Numbered from the stretch's first letter, positions 1 through 11,379 are shown. The stretch: 64,000 nucleotides of DNA from Ophiura sarsii (GCA_035610835.1 CM069457.1:40465319-40529318); one strand, 5' to 3'. The notes: a model not told the origin generated them from the letters alone. Made by a program: numbers and translations.

Positions 1-1284
1 GATTGGGGATTTGCAGGGGGAGTTTGGGATGTGTTTGGTTTTTTATATAATGTAAACTTTTCTTAAGTTACTTATCAGAACTTACGGACATTTTTGTTAA
101 GAAAAAAATCAGTGAAGTACCTGAAAGGGTTCGCTCGCCTATTGAAAGGTTAAAAAGTTTTCACGATGAGAGAGTGTAGTTACAACTTATGCCATGGGCT
201 GAAGTTCAGTCTGGTATACCTGATGTTTTTAGGTGATGGACATTTAGGCCAAGTAACAAAAATAATGTGTTTCTCGTCCAGACTTTTTTTAAAAATCAAT
301 GAGGGCGGCCCTTACTATTTGTTATTTTTGGATTTTTTGTTATTTTTCAGAAGGCAAATTACATGCTTTTTGCAAGAATTGTTTCGATATTCGTATCACT
401 ATCTATGCCAATGAGTGTTTCTCGCATCTTTTTCATTGAAATATAGTTGAAAATGATGGACACACTCACACGCAACAAAGACAGGTATGATTTTTGATCA
501 TCTTTATTTTTTAAAACTTTTTTTGGAAATTTGAAGGATTTTGGAAAATAACAAATAACAAAAATATTGGAGCAGCGTCAAAAATTGGTGCGGGCGGGAA
601 TATGAATTTTTTTATTTTTTGTTGTTGAATTGTTTTGATTTAAAAAAAGAAGAAGATTTTACTTGTTGAACATTTTGAAAATTGATACAAATTCACAGAT
701 TTTTTTGAATGCAGGTTGAGGGGGTTAGTGTTTGGTAGGTTTGGGACTGATTTTAGGTTGATCTTTTATTGTACAAACCTCAACTTACAAATCAGACTAA
801 ATTTTAAGGATATTTCGCTGCATGCCAAGTGTTAGTTCTGAAAATTAAGTGTAGTACCCCATACGATTGTGTACTTAAAGCTTATTAGTGAAGAAATTTT
901 CAAGATATCTGCAGAAATACGTCTAAGTGCTGTGCCTCATTGAAGCACGAGTCCTAAAGTCATATTGTTTTCTATTTTTAAAATTCTGTCCAATGCGCCC
1001 GATTTTCTCCCTCCGTCACTTTGAGGTGATGGATATTTTAAAGATAAGTGCCAACTTGCCTTAAGGCTTTGTCGTACTGATGGAGGGAAGCGTATAGTAG
1101 CGCATTGATGTCCTTAAAAGTGTTGCATACATGTGTGTTGTTTCAATTCCCTGTTTCATATGCTGCTAACCACATTAATGGATGTGCTTCTTTCTCCTCT
1201 CAGCTCAATCCATTCCGAAGAATGTTTCCCTCGTTGTCGCTCTCATGTTCAATTATTGCTAAATGGTGCTCTCAACTCAAATAA
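1..1284. other. No gene recognised; AT-rich
   Basis: The sequence is T/A-rich with many short homopolymers. The only open frames are short and show no family features. It would be upstream SEL1L intron if the preceding exon lies outside the window. Confidence 0.6.
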
Positions 1285-1557
1285 GGCCAAACAAAGAAGA
1301 TAGTCTGTCTCAGAAACATTTTGCAAATTAAGCTAAGTGCTGTGCAATTTTTTTTTAGATTTTTTTTTTTTAGAAAATAAGCTATGAGGTATGCGATTTG
1401 TTGTTGTTGCTAATCCAAGCTTCAGAGAACTTTCTTAAAACTATTTTCCTAATTTTTTTTTTTGGTTAGGCCTCAGCGCATAAACCTACGCGCCGTAGCT
1501 CATTTCACATACCAATGAGGGCGGGCTTCTGAGACTGACTATCTTCTTTGTTTGGCC
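1285..1557. mobile_element. Harbinger-like MITE, GGCC ends
   Basis: TIRs GGCCAAACAAAGAAGATAGT and its complement at 1538-1557 are flanked by TAA (1282-1284 and 1558-1560). The inverted similarity continues into tCTGTCTCAGAa/cTCTGAGACTGACt. There is no coding potential. TWA duplication and GGCC ends indicate PIF/Harbinger. Confidence 0.8.
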
Positions 1558-2086
1558 TAAGAAGCTACCAATTGTGAGTCCACAACTATATATACACTTA
1601 GGCGACAAGAGAAGAGAAAAAAAGTTCTACAAGTCCTACCAACCCATATATATTTTTAAAAGTTTGTTTTTTAGAGAAATTATCAAATGAACAATTTGGC
1701 AAAATTGTGACAACAATTTTGAACTTTTTGTTGGTGAATTTTGTTGGGGAAAAAAATTGGAAATTTTTGAAATTTGTTGCTTTTTTTGGAAATTTTCAAA
1801 AATTGTTGAAAATTCCCCCTGTATTTCCCAAACATGTTAAAAAAAGAAAAGACAAAATGTGTGACTAAACGAACCTACTTGAGAGATTTGTTTGCCTGTA
1901 GAAACAGGGTGTGTGTTTTTTCGTCGCCGTAAAGCCTTTTTTCTTGATTGTGACGGTACGGTACCTCATAATATGGGACTCTAAATTCAAAATGTCCAGA
2001 GAAGAAACTTCTGTTAAGAAAAATGGTTTTTTGAATTCAGACATTTATGCATTCTTTTGTACCGTTAGATAAAACACTTTCCTATA
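1558..2086. other. No feature recognised
   Basis: AT-rich; several near-repeats of gaaatttttgNaaattttt around 1700-1800 but no ordered array. Confidence 0.55.
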
Positions 2087-2090
2087 TTAA

Positions 2091-2766
2091 CACTTTCCAC
2101 GCGGTGGGCGTCTGCAGACAACATTCCAAAATGTCACAAAATGTTTCAAAAATGTTGAAATGATTGAATGTCATTATCATATTTGGAATCACCATGAGAA
2201 ATGCATTGAAATAAGTACAAACATGCCTAGTATTGGTTCAGTAATCCTTGAGATAGACTTTGAAAATTAGGAAAGGTTTCTGAAAAGTCTGTTCTGTACA
2301 GGGTGAATAAAAAAGACTGCAATAGTGGAAAGAAGCCATTATGTTTTCAAAACCAAAATGAATTTTAAAACTTTTTAAACGTTGCAAGAATGATGTATTT
2401 AATCCTAACTTTGTGTGAAAAAATGAAGTCGATTACATTTTCCGTTTGCCTTTGGTGAACCTTTTGACCAGTGCACCCATTTCACATGTTTGTCCACGAG
2501 ATACCCAAAATATGCATCAAATCGCAAAATGTGTCTCTCATTCAAATTTGGAAACTTGAGTTCATTTGTGAGGGTCACCAAAGACAAACGAAAAATGCAA
2601 TCGACTTTTTTCACACAAAGTTAGGATTAAATACATCATTCTTGCAACGTTTAAAAAGTTGTAAAATTCATTTTGGTTTTGAAAACAAAATGGCTTCTTT
2701 CCACTATTGCAGTCTTTTTGACTCACCCTGTATAATATGTAAAAACTAATAGCCGGGTGGAAAGTG
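2091..2766 (+). mobile_element. CACTTTCCAC MITE, copy A, with a nested MITE
   Basis: This ~242-bp TTAA-flanked element (TTAA 2087-2090; degenerate TTGG after 2766) starts CACTTTCCACGCGG and ends GCCGGGTGGAAAGTG. Its core is the ccaaaatgtcacaaaatgtt...atttggaatcaccatgagaaatgcattgaaataag sequence seen in seven other copies. It is split by the TA-flanked element 2299-2730. Confidence 0.85.
2299..2730. mobile_element. Tc1/mariner-type MITE, CAGGGTGA ends, 432 bp
   Basis: TA flanks both ends (2297-2298, 2731-2732). The long TIR starts CAGGGTGAATAAAAAAGACT and is mirrored by agtctttttgactCACCCTG. Inverted symmetry runs about 140 bp (aagaagccattNtgttttcaaaaccaaaatg). It is inserted inside MITE copy A. 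A 666-bp relative is at 28958-29623. No transposase is seen. Confidence 0.87.
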
Positions 2767-2967
2767 TTGGTCATGGAGTCATCCAAACAAACTTATTTGT
2801 TGGAAACGATATGATATGCACTTCATGCAACAACAACGACAACAAAACTACCAAAATCCTAAGGGTTAAAGCTGTTTTATGTCAAACATTCATAAATTAT
2901 GTGAATGTTTTTTTATATTTGTCATAAATGGATTGTTTTTGTTCTATGAATTCACGGTTATTGATGA

Positions 2968-3166
2968 CTATAAAGTGGACATTTTCGCGTTACATATGTT
3001 TTCGCGCTCGAATGAGCTACCGCGAAAATAATGACACGTGAATATATTTCATCCGCGCATAGGTCTATGTGATGAAGCTGCAAATCACGAATTTTAAAAC
3101 ACGCAAAACAGCTCGAAATTGGCAAAGCGTGAAAAATAAATTGCGCGAAAGTTACCACTTTTACAG
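2968..3166. mobile_element. Diverged CTGTAAAAG MITE (CGCGAAAAT-rich)
   Basis: The ends CTATAAAGTGG and ccACTTTTACAG are imperfectly inverted, and the interior is rich in cgcgaaaa/ttttcgcg. A TA follows the right end. It is related to the better-preserved copy at 53240-53448 and the fragment at 15879-16020. Direct repeats of about 35 bp (ggattgttttNgtNcNatgaatt) lie outside it at 2930 and 3395. Confidence 0.6.
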
Positions 3167-3743
3167 TAATGCGATTTCCCATTTCGATCAAAATGGGTCG
3201 AATGTTGAAATGTATATTTGATTTGCACATAGATGCACACTTTTTACCTTGTTGGATATGATATGTAAATATGCAAAAAAGGAAGTACTCAGGGCATAGA
3301 CCACAGGTTAAATTAAGCATTACTCCTTTCCAACTTCCCATTTTGTAAATCAATCAGAAGTAAGATGATATACTTTGTATACTTTTTTGGAAATGGATTG
3401 TTTTCGTACCATGAATTTATGGTTATTGCACGATGCATGCAGCATCCTATTCGTATCAAATTGGGTTGAACGTTGAATTATATTTCATGCACTTGTAAAT
3501 CTGCTTACAGAGCCTATAGTAGAGTCAGAAACATTTACAACGTTAGAGGAACCACAATAGACCAATCACAACAATATCGGCTATTGGTTTTACTGCGATA
3601 TAATATGTTCCAGCAACACATTCCAAATATCACTGCTTCCATGCATGCCTTTAAACTACCCAAGCAAATAGTGCGCTATTCAAACGTGCTATCTTAACAA
3701 GTGACAGGTATTGATCATCAGTTCTAATCTTTCTTGTATAGAT
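3167..3743. other. No gene recognised
   Basis: Contains one half of the ~35-bp direct repeat that surrounds the 2968-3166 MITE; otherwise unremarkable. Confidence 0.5.
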
Positions 3744-3873
3744 GAGGATTAAATTAGAAAGAAAATCACTTTGGACAATGGCACGAGAAAACTTTGTCAG
3801 TATTTTGGATATGATCTACCTACGATGTGATTCAAGACACAGGGAAGCACAGAACTGTGTGTGCCAATGATAA

Positions 3874-4263
3874 GGCCAAAACAATAGTTGTGTTGCCCTC
3901 ATCCGGCCGGGTGAAAATTCCGAGAATGTGGGCCGGGTATTTTTTTATTTTATTTTTATTTTTTAAAGAATTTCTTCTTCTTCTTTTTTTTTTTTTTTTT
4001 TTTTTTCCCAAGATTTTTTTTCAAGATTTTTTTTCAAGATTTTTTTTCTCAAGATCTTCCAATCTGTGAAAATTGCACAGAGATGGGCAAGAAACCAAAA
4101 TATTCACCATTGGGTTGAAAATACATCCAGTAAGCATTTTCCTAAATAATAGGTATAAAATCGTTGATTTGATAAAATTAAAAAACCTTTTTTTTAAAAA
4201 AATCAGGCCGGCCGGCCTTCCCGATTTTAGGCTTGTGAGGGCAACACAACTATTTTTTTTGCC
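3874..4263. mobile_element. Harbinger-like MITE (GGCCAAAACAATAG...), unit 1
   Basis: TAA flanks (3871-3873, 4264-4266) surround a TIR reading GGCCAAAACAATAGTTGTGT / acacaactaTTTTTTTTGCC, with tgccctca/tgagggca continuing the symmetry. The interior has ccggccgggt/ggccggccgg palindromic blocks and a pyrimidine tract with repeated tcaagattttttt. No coding capacity. Confidence 0.8.
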
Positions 4264-4989
4264 TAAGATTAAGATTTCAAATCACTGCCTCTCCTCAATT
4301 AGTGTCGAACCGAAGTAATCGGTAGATTCGGAATCAGCCCGATAATAAGCTTATCGGAACTGAATCTGAATCGGCAAAATGTCCTTCATCTACCGATCTG
4401 ATGAACCGATAAACCAATATCAAGGCTTCATTTTTAGGTTAATAATCCGTTCAACTCACCTACTTAATGTAACAAAGACTGTATTTAATTAATTGAGTTA
4501 CTGTTATAACTGTGCATGTACAATGATATTGTTTTGGGTGATGATTTTTTACGGGGTAAAAACCCATATATCTTAATATTTTTTCAGCGATCAGCCGATT
4601 CAGATTCTTGGGTTATCGGTTCTTCACTATCCTCAATGGAAGATATTACCTATGCTGGAATAGCAAATCGACCATAGTCTGTGAATCTACTAAAGTTCTT
4701 CTGATTCTTATCTCATGAATCTGTTATACAGTCCTCAAAATAAGTAACTGACCAGGTAATAAATATACTCTTAACTCCAAAACTATAGCTCCTACATAAA
4801 AATATTCAACAATAAAGTTGTAAAGAAATTTCTCTTTATTAACATGATACATTATTCATGAGGATTAAATTAGAAAGAAAATCACTTTGGACAATGGCAC
4901 GAGAAAACTTTGTCAGTATTTTGGATATGATCTACCTACGATGTGATTCAAGACACAGGGAAGCACAGAACTGTGTGTGCCAATGATAA

Positions 4990-5380
4990 GGCCAAAACAA
5001 TAGTTGTGTTGCCCTCATCCGGCCGGGTGAAAATTCCGAGAATGTGGGCCGGGTATTTTTTTATTTATTTTTTATTTTTTAAAGAATTTCTTCTTCTTCT
5101 TTTTTTTTTTTTTTTTTTTTTTCCCAAGATTTTTTTTCAAGATTTTTTTTCAAGATTTTTTTTCTCAAGATCTTCCAATCTGTGAAAATTGCACAGAGAT
5201 GGGCAAGAAACCAAAATATTCACCATTGGGTTGAAAATACATCCAGTAAGCATTTTCCTAAATAATAGGTATAAAATCGTTGATTTGATAAAATTAAAAA
5301 ACCTTTTTTTTTAAAAAAATCAGGCCGGCCGGCCTTCCCGATTTTAGGCTTGTGAGGGCAACACAACTATTTTTTTTGCC
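4990..5380. mobile_element. Harbinger-like MITE, unit 2 copy
   Basis: This is the duplicate of the 3874-4263 element, carried in the second tandem unit with the same ends and TAA flanks (4987-4989, 5381-5383). It is one base longer in homopolymer T tracts. Confidence 0.8.
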
Positions 5381-5845
5381 TAAGATTAAGATTTCAAATC
5401 ACTGCCTCTCCTCAATTAGTGTCGAACCGAAGTAATCGGTAGATTCGGAATCAGCCCGATAATAAGCTTATCGGAACTGAATCTGAATCGGCAAAATGTC
5501 CTTCATCTACCGATCTGATGAACCGATAAACCAATATCAAGGCTTCATTTTTAGGTTAATAATCCGTTCAACTCACCTACTTAATGTAACAAAGACTGTA
5601 TTTAATTAATTGAGTTACTGTTATAACTGTGCATGTACAATGATATTGTTTTGGGTGATGATTTTTTACGGGGTAAAAACCCATATATCTTAATATTTTT
5701 TCAGCGATCAGCCGATTCAGATTCTTGGGTTATCGGTTCTTCACTATCCTCAATGGAAGATATTACCTATGCTGGAATAGCAAATCGACCATAGTCTGTG
5801 AATCTACTAAAGTTCTTCTGATTCTTATCTCATGAATCTGTTATA

Positions 5846-7097
5846 CAGTCCTCAAAATAAGTAACTGACCAGGTAATAAATATACTCTTAACTCCAAAAC
5901 TATAGCTCCTACATAAAAATATTCAACAATAAAGTTGTAAAGAAATTTCTCTTTATTAACATGATACATTATTCATTAAGATCGGTACATTGAAAAGGAT
6001 AGAACAAAGTGCAGTTTATATTTTAACACTTGGGTTTTGAACACACAGGACAGTGTGACAGGTATGTGTATGGGTTGCATTGATCATTTGAAGCATCCCC
6101 AATCCTCATCTTACTATCGACCCGTAAGTTGTCGCTACCAGTTAATCAATAATCTGCCTGTTGCTAGTCCTAGGCGGTGTGTCGACGAACAAAATGTTAA
6201 AATGACTTTGTTTTGGTTTTGGGCACATAACTGAGTTAATATTAATATTCATTCAATTTTCATTTGTAATATCTCAAATTAAAGAAAAGCGATTTCCTTA
6301 CAACTTTATAATTTAATATTTTTTCGTAAGAGCTATGATGAAAGAATGATGGAAGCAACTAAGTTGCTTCCATTGTTCCGTCCAAGGACGTCCGATGATG
6401 ATGATGATTATGATGATGAAGAGCTATAGTTTTGGAGTTGAGAGCATATTTATTACCTGGTCAGTTACCTACACCTAGCACCAAAAGTCCCGGACCAGGT
6501 GCTTTGAGGTTGGCTTATTCAAAATAGATAATCGGTTCCAGAAATCTGAGATATACATTAAATGAGCAAATTTCTTCTCCGCAGTTTGATACCTCATTCA
6601 ACAAAATTGAATGGATACTTTTAAAGTTATGGCGATTTCAATGACCGCGCATAACAACAGCAAAGTTGCACGAGGTATAGGAAATCATTGATTTATGTGT
6701 GATTACTGTCATAATGTGCAATCTGAACGAGCCACCTACGTATCTGGATGAATGGGTCTGGAGTGTTAACCGCAATTTGCGGGACAAAGGGTGTGATTAG
6801 CTGTGAAGAATGAAAGTCTTTGCTATCTTTACACACACATTTTCAGTGCGTAATCACACACAATCAATGATTTCCTATACCTAGTGCAACGTTGCTGTAG
6901 TTATGCGCAGTCATTGAAACCGCCATAACTTAAAATGTATCCATTCGATTTTGTTGAATGAGGTATCAAACTGCGGAAAAGAAATTTGCTCATTTAATGT
7001 ATATCTCAGATTTCTGGAACCAATTATCTATTTTGAATTAGCCAACCTCAAAGCACCTGGTCCAGGATTTTTGTTGCTAGGTGTATTTTGAGGACTG
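5846..7097. mobile_element. Tc1/mariner-type element, CAGTCCTCAAAATAAG ends, with nested insertion
   Basis: TA (5844-5845, 7098-7099) flanks the TIRs CAGTCCTCAAAATAAGTAAC and, split by an insertion, gttac...TATTTTGAGGACTG. Inverted similarity extends about 100 bp (ccaggtaataaatat..., aaagttgtaaagaaattt...). Without the nested 6472-7083 element it would be ~638 bp. Its first 131 bp are also present at the end of tandem unit 1, where the duplication breakpoint cuts it. A (gat)n run lies at 6394-6420. Confidence 0.78.
6472..7083. mobile_element. Palindromic Tc1/mariner-type MITE, CACCTAGCA ends, 612 bp
   Basis: TA flanks (6470-6471, 7084-7085) surround TIRs of about 250 bp beginning CACCTAGCACCAAAAGTCCC and ending ttgttgctagGTG. 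The arms include ggaccaggtgctttgaggtt and tttcctatacct...gttgc in mirror. It is inserted into the right TIR of 5846-7097. The intact left TIR of that host (TA 5858-5859, also 4741-4742) shows the unoccupied sequence. Confidence 0.87.
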
Positions 7098-7663
7098 TAT
7101 AAGCTCTCACTCAATGAGCTGCTTATATTGATTGATGCATGTTCAATGTATTTTTGAAACTGCTCCTGTGTGGAAATAATCAATGGACAGGAGAGGGGAA
7201 AAATTGCCAATTTTAAATGTCAATTTGTTTTTTACAAAAATAGATAGAAATGAAATGTTGCTGCTATTTTGAGCTAAATTCATATCAACTTTCACATATC
7301 TCATATCATCCATGAAACCTGTTATTACCTGAAAAAAATGGAAATGTGCACTTTTTAACACTTTCACATGGAAGTCAGGTAAAATGCTTCTGCTAAAATT
7401 CGTTTCCTGAATATTGCCATTGTTATGTCAATGATAGAGCTTAATTATACGATTACTAGTGACAGAAGTATAGAAGTCAAAATTCCCTCTCAACGTTTCC
7501 TTGAGCTCATTCATTAGCGTGTCAAAACTGGCACTTTATCAATGACATTCAGTAGTTTCAACTTTTTAACACTAAAAGCATAAAAGCCTGGCATATTATG
7601 TCTTGCAATTTTAACCAATAAGTATAATTTGATATTTGCTCAACCGGGCAATCCAAACAGATA
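7098..7663. other. No feature recognised
   Basis: Single-copy-looking AT-rich sequence between two TA-flanked elements. Confidence 0.5.
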
Positions 7664-7665
7664 TA

Positions 7666-8770
7666 CAGGGTGTCCCAAAAGTCTATGCACGACTTTGAAG
7701 CTTTGTATTTCACAAAATATAAGTCGTATTGAAAATATGAATTTCATATTTAGAAAGAGGAGATGTGGGAAATAATTTTGATACCAAACATTGGAGTAAC
7801 ATCTGTTTGTAATGCCACCCTAGAAGTAAAATATGTATTACTGCAAAAATGTAATTTTATACTTCGGAGGAATAAAGTTCATAAATCCATACCTATTGAG
7901 ATTAACAAAAATACGGGTAGAGTTGGTTACACGGAAAGTGATCCGTCAATTGTAATATTTTAAATTTTACATTACAGTGATATCATCATAATAACAAACA
8001 ATATCACACATAATTTTCGTTTCTATAGTGAAATCTAATTTAAATGTTTTCCATGTATACAGAGACGTGTGCTAATGCAAAGACACATACCTAAACAATT
8101 GAATAACGTAACAGAAAAGTGAACACACACATCACACAGCTGTCAAACATGTTACAATTTAAACTTAGCGGATTATTTTAATGCTGCTTGAAGGCCCCAT
8201 CTAAGGTTGTTTTACCCATTTAGAATATGTTCCTGTGTTCAAAAATGTATCCACCAACTTCAGAATGGATATTCTTCCTGGTGCGCGTTTCACTTTGAAA
8301 TGTTTTCTGAACTTTTGTTGAGTAAGTTGAACTGAATGTGTTTCAGCGTAGAACCATACAATTTGTATTCGCTTATCTATGCTGTAAACCATCTTGAATG
8401 AAGACTTTTGCTGTGCAATGTTGTCTACTACGCTTATTTATGTTGTAAGTGACCGAGTTTGGTATTAATTAACATTAATGTTGCAAGGTAGGCAGTGAAC
8501 TGTGACTATGCGCAACGTTGCCTTTCATACCGTTAATTTATGCGCACCTTTAGCAACAATGTGTGGTACTTGGTATGGGTTGATCTGGCACACGGCCAAT
8601 GACTTTCAACCAGTTTTATAATGTTGTGGGTTCACCAATAGGGTTGTGTTTGGTATCAAATTAATTTCCCAAATCTCGTCTATCAAAATATGGTTAAATT
8701 TATACCATATGATTTATATTTTATGAGATATGACTTTTCAAAAACGTGCATAGACTTTTGGGACACCCTG
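7666..8770. mobile_element. Tc1/mariner-group element, 1.1 kb, CAGGGTGTCCCAAAAG ends
   Basis: The ends CAGGGTGTCCCAAAAGTCTA and its complement at 8746-8770 form a TIR of about 28 bp. TA lies on each side (7664-7665, 8771-8772). A second inverted block (gagatgtgggaaataatttt / aattaatttcccaaatctcg) extends the symmetry. It contains a degenerate transposase HTH on the minus strand. It is a deletion derivative, probably mobilised in trans. Confidence 0.85.
8201..8392 (-). pseudogene. Degenerate transposase N-terminal helix-turn-helix
   Basis: The minus-strand frame of 63 codons begins MVYSIDKRIQIVWFYAETHS and continues QQKFRKHFKVKRAPGRISIL. This resembles the N-terminal helix-turn-helix (DUF4817-like) region of IS630/Tc1/mariner-group transposases. 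It lies inside the TIR-bounded element 7666-8770. No DDE/DDD catalytic part is seen in the remaining ~500 bp, so the element is a non-autonomous internal-deletion derivative. Confidence 0.6.
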
Positions 8771-8772
8771 TA

Positions 8773-9249
8773 CAAGCATACAAAAATTACCATAAAAATT
8801 GAACTTTGATGTGAACTTCAAGTTAACAATGATCTCATGAAAATTCCATGGAGTCATTGTGATGAACCCATCTGTCTAACAGGCGATAACAAAAACCCTT
8901 TTCTATGGACCAGGCCGACCAATTTTCTTTCAAAACATTCAAGATTTTTGTTATTAGTTGGTGTTATTTTGAAGGGGGAAATGAAAGAAGAAAAACAAAA
9001 CCCACAAAAAACGATTGACCCAATTGGAGAGGTCTGTTTTCCTGTAGAACAGAGTTTTTCCCGTTGCAAAAATGCAATTTAATATTTATGTAAGCATCCA
9101 AAAGGTTTGCACCATTTTAGAGTGATGAACATTTGCAAGATGCATGTTAATCTGCTGCAGGCATTTATCACATTGATAGAGACATTGATATAACTATTTA
9201 TATATTCATTTTTTTCCTCAATTGCCGATATGTAGGTGAGGTTGAACCA
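8773..9249. other. No feature recognised
   Basis: Opposite-strand open frames of 71 and 81 codons overlap at 8837-9082, but neither shows a recognisable domain or codon bias. Confidence 0.5.
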
Positions 9250-9950
9250 GCCTTATCATTGACTAATTACATTTTCTGCATCACGCGAAGAGTACTACTT
9301 GATCCTAGTGATTAAAGATAGACTAAGTAGTCGTATCATATCTTTAAAGGGGCATTGAGAGATACGTACGGGAGTGCGCCCTCAATTTTCCTGGAAATCA
9401 GTTTTTTTGCATCAAAGTAATACTTAGGCATATACTAACTACCATCTGAAATAGTTTACCAACAATCGCCGTTTATCATATAAAATTTCATGATTTTCTT
9501 AGTTTCAATATGATCATATCAAAACTCAGGTGCTGAATTCGGAAGTTATGCATCGTTCTACTCATGGACTTTCGCGGCAAATCTCAACCCGGAAGTGCCG
9601 TTATTTGCTTATTTTGGCATGAAGGCGATGTCGGAATTGTATGATATTTTGGATTTGGGCTATGTTGATGATTATCTTTACAGTATTTGCTCATTTAGTA
9701 TATCCATACATCTCTCAATGCCCCTTTAGTGATTTCATTTTCTGCATCTTAATTAGAGTGTCGGGATGTCTCACAATCAGTAACTTAAAGTTATCTAAGT
9801 ATCTAACTTCATATCTTTGAGTGATTTCATTTCATCCATCTTATGTAGAGTGTTGGGATGTGTTGAAATCAACTTCTTGATCCAAGTTATTCAAGTTTGA
9901 ATTAAGTGGTCGATATCATATATTTGGAGGAATTTTTATTTTCTCAGGGG
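9250..9950. repeat. Degenerate ~105-bp tandem repeats around a TTAA element
   Basis: The phrase tgatttcattttctgcatctta...gagtgtcgggatgt...aagtNgt...catatcttt recurs about three times (from about 9255, 9727 and 9823). The 9348-9725 element interrupts one repeat at its cttt/tagtgattt border; a neighbouring repeat reads catatctttgagtgatttc without the insertion. Confidence 0.55.
9348..9725 (+). mobile_element. TTAA element, AGGGGCATTGAGAGAT ends, 378 bp
   Basis: The TIRs AGGGGCATTGAGAGAT and ATCTCTCAATGCCCCT are flanked by TTAA on the left (9344-9347) and TTAG on the right. A second copy of exactly 378 bp lies in the opposite orientation at 55835-56212 with perfect TTAA on both sides. No coding region. 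A TTAA duplication suggests piggyBac- or Kolobok-type mobilisation. Confidence 0.85.
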
Positions 9951-10221
9951 ATGTGAGAGTTCCTCTTTTTAGCTGATTTCCTCTTCTTTCTTTTTTTTAT
10001 TCCAAAATCTCAGCCTTTTCTTTCCTTTTCAGCCCATATTTGGCATTTTTACCAAATGGTACGCTGTTTTTCCTAAATATGAATTCACTGATGCCATGAT
10101 GGATTAACTTAATCCATTTGAGCCCAATTGTAGTTTTTGGATACCATTTCAATTCTCCTAGTGTAATTTTATGTCTGCATTACATTTGAGAGTTGTGATA
10201 TTTCCATTCCAATGGTTTATA

Positions 10222-10458
10222 ACTTTCCACATGGCAGGCATCTGCAGACGACGTTCCGAAATGTCACAAATTGTTTCAAAAATGTCAGAATTATTGAGTT
10301 TCATTATCATATTTGGAATCACCATGAGAAATGCATTGAAATAAGTACAAACATGCCTAGTATTAGTTCAGTAATCCTTGATATAGACCTTGAAAGTTGG
10401 GAAAGGTTTCGGAACAATTTGTTTTTATATGTTAAAACCAATAGCCGTGTGAAAAGTG
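10222..10458 (+). mobile_element. CACTTTCCAC MITE, copy B
   Basis: It starts within ttataactttccacatggcag (one base lost from the TIR) and ends gccgtgtgaaaAGTG followed by TTAA (10459-10462). The core matches copy A, including atttggaatcaccatgagaaatgcattgaaataag. Confidence 0.83.
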
Positions 10459-10618
10459 TTAACTCAATTCTGACTTCAGTCTGGGACAGAAGGTGTGAAA
10501 AGTGGCTTAAGGGTTTGATAGACCGCCATTGCACAAAATACCTCAAGGGTGATTTTTCTATATCATCTAAGTGTGATTGATAGGGCCTACCAGTGAAAGA
10601 TATAAGACCCTATCTTAA

Positions 10619-10889
10619 CCCTAACCCAGATTCTACACTGTAAAAAGAAGCGTTTATATTTCTGATAACACTTAATAAACACTTCAACACGTTTATTTTT
10701 ATGTTTTACGTGTAAAGGTATAGGAGGCATTGCATACGATAAACGTTTGCATAAACACTACAACACGTTTATAGAGGTAATTTTGTAATATGTATTAACA
10801 CACCAACATGTTTATATCAGCAATAAGAAACATGTTGGGGTGTTAATAATTATACAACATACAATAATTAATATACCGGGGAGTTAGGG
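10619..10889. mobile_element. TTAA element with CCCTAA ends and internal short repeats
   Basis: TTAA (10615-10618, 10890-10893) flanks CCCTAACCC...GAGTTAGGG. Inside are several head-to-head copies of a taaacactnnaacacgttta motif. The termini look like one telomere repeat but form a TIR at a TTAA site, as in the other CCCTAA elements here. Confidence 0.75.
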
Positions 10890-10951
10890 TTAAAAGAGCC
10901 ACTAGTTGATTAACAATCCAGTAGAGCAAATCATTATGAACTTAACATGTA

Positions 10952-11379
10952 CCGTATTATCCCTATTTAAAAGCGCCCACCCCTGTTTTTCTCAATGACT
11001 ACCAACAAACAATCCCTTATAAGCGCCCACCTTTTCAAATGGTCAGCATCCTCAAATGACCACTTGTACATATATTTCATTTAGTACATGTATGAAATGG
11101 TCAGCCTCCTCAAATGACCATTTGTACATTTTCGTTAGTACGTCAAGTGGTCAGCCTTCTCGAATTACCACTTGTACATTGTATTTAGTACATCAAATGG
11201 TCAGCATCTTCAAATTACCACTTGTACATTTTATTTAGTACATCAAATGGTCAGCATCTTCAAATTACCACTTGTACATTTTATTCAGTATGATAAATGA
11301 GTTTAAAAAGGTAACATAATAAGCGCCCACCCAAAATTACTTTGCTAAACGCCCTGGGCGCTTAATAGGGATAATACGG
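10952..11379. mobile_element. TA-flanked MITE (CCGTATTATCC ends) carrying a minisatellite
   Basis: TA flanks (10950-10951, 11380-11381) surround TIRs CCGTATTATCCCTATT and AATAGGGATAATACGG, with aagcgcccac / ccctgggcgctt continuing inward. A 50-bp minisatellite fills much of the interior. Tc1/mariner-like by target duplication; no transposase. Confidence 0.82.
11038..11298 (+). repeat. 50-bp minisatellite, about 5 units
   Basis: The unit reads tggtcagcNtcNtcaaatNa, then ccacttgtacattttNttta and gtacatcaaa. Five successive copies are present; the first is ~58 bp and the last decays into tgataaatgag. The array is contained inside the 10952-11379 MITE. Confidence 0.9.

Larger units (their letters stand above)
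3744..5976 (+). repeat. Near-identical tandem duplication, 2 x 1.12 kb
   Basis: Unit 1 is 3744-4859 and unit 2 is 4860-5976. The units align essentially base for base, with differences of a base or two in T runs (for example tattttatttttattt versus tatttatttttt). Each carries a GGCC-ended MITE and ends 131 bp inside a Tc1/mariner element whose complete form (5846-7097) continues beyond unit 2. It is either a very recent duplication or an assembly artefact. Confidence 0.93.

Noticed and set aside
2958..3353. 131-codon minus-strand open frame
   Set aside because: It runs through the CGCGAAAAT MITE and unrelated flank, so it is an accidental frame.
10612..10893. Interstitial telomere repeats (CCCTAA / TTAGGG)
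   Set aside because: Only one or two hexamers occur at each end, inverted and next to TTAA, which fits element termini and not telomere arrays.
11038..11298. Regularly spaced repeats resembling a CRISPR array
   Set aside because: The whole 50-bp unit repeats, with no distinct repeat/spacer alternation, in eukaryotic intronic DNA and within a MITE.
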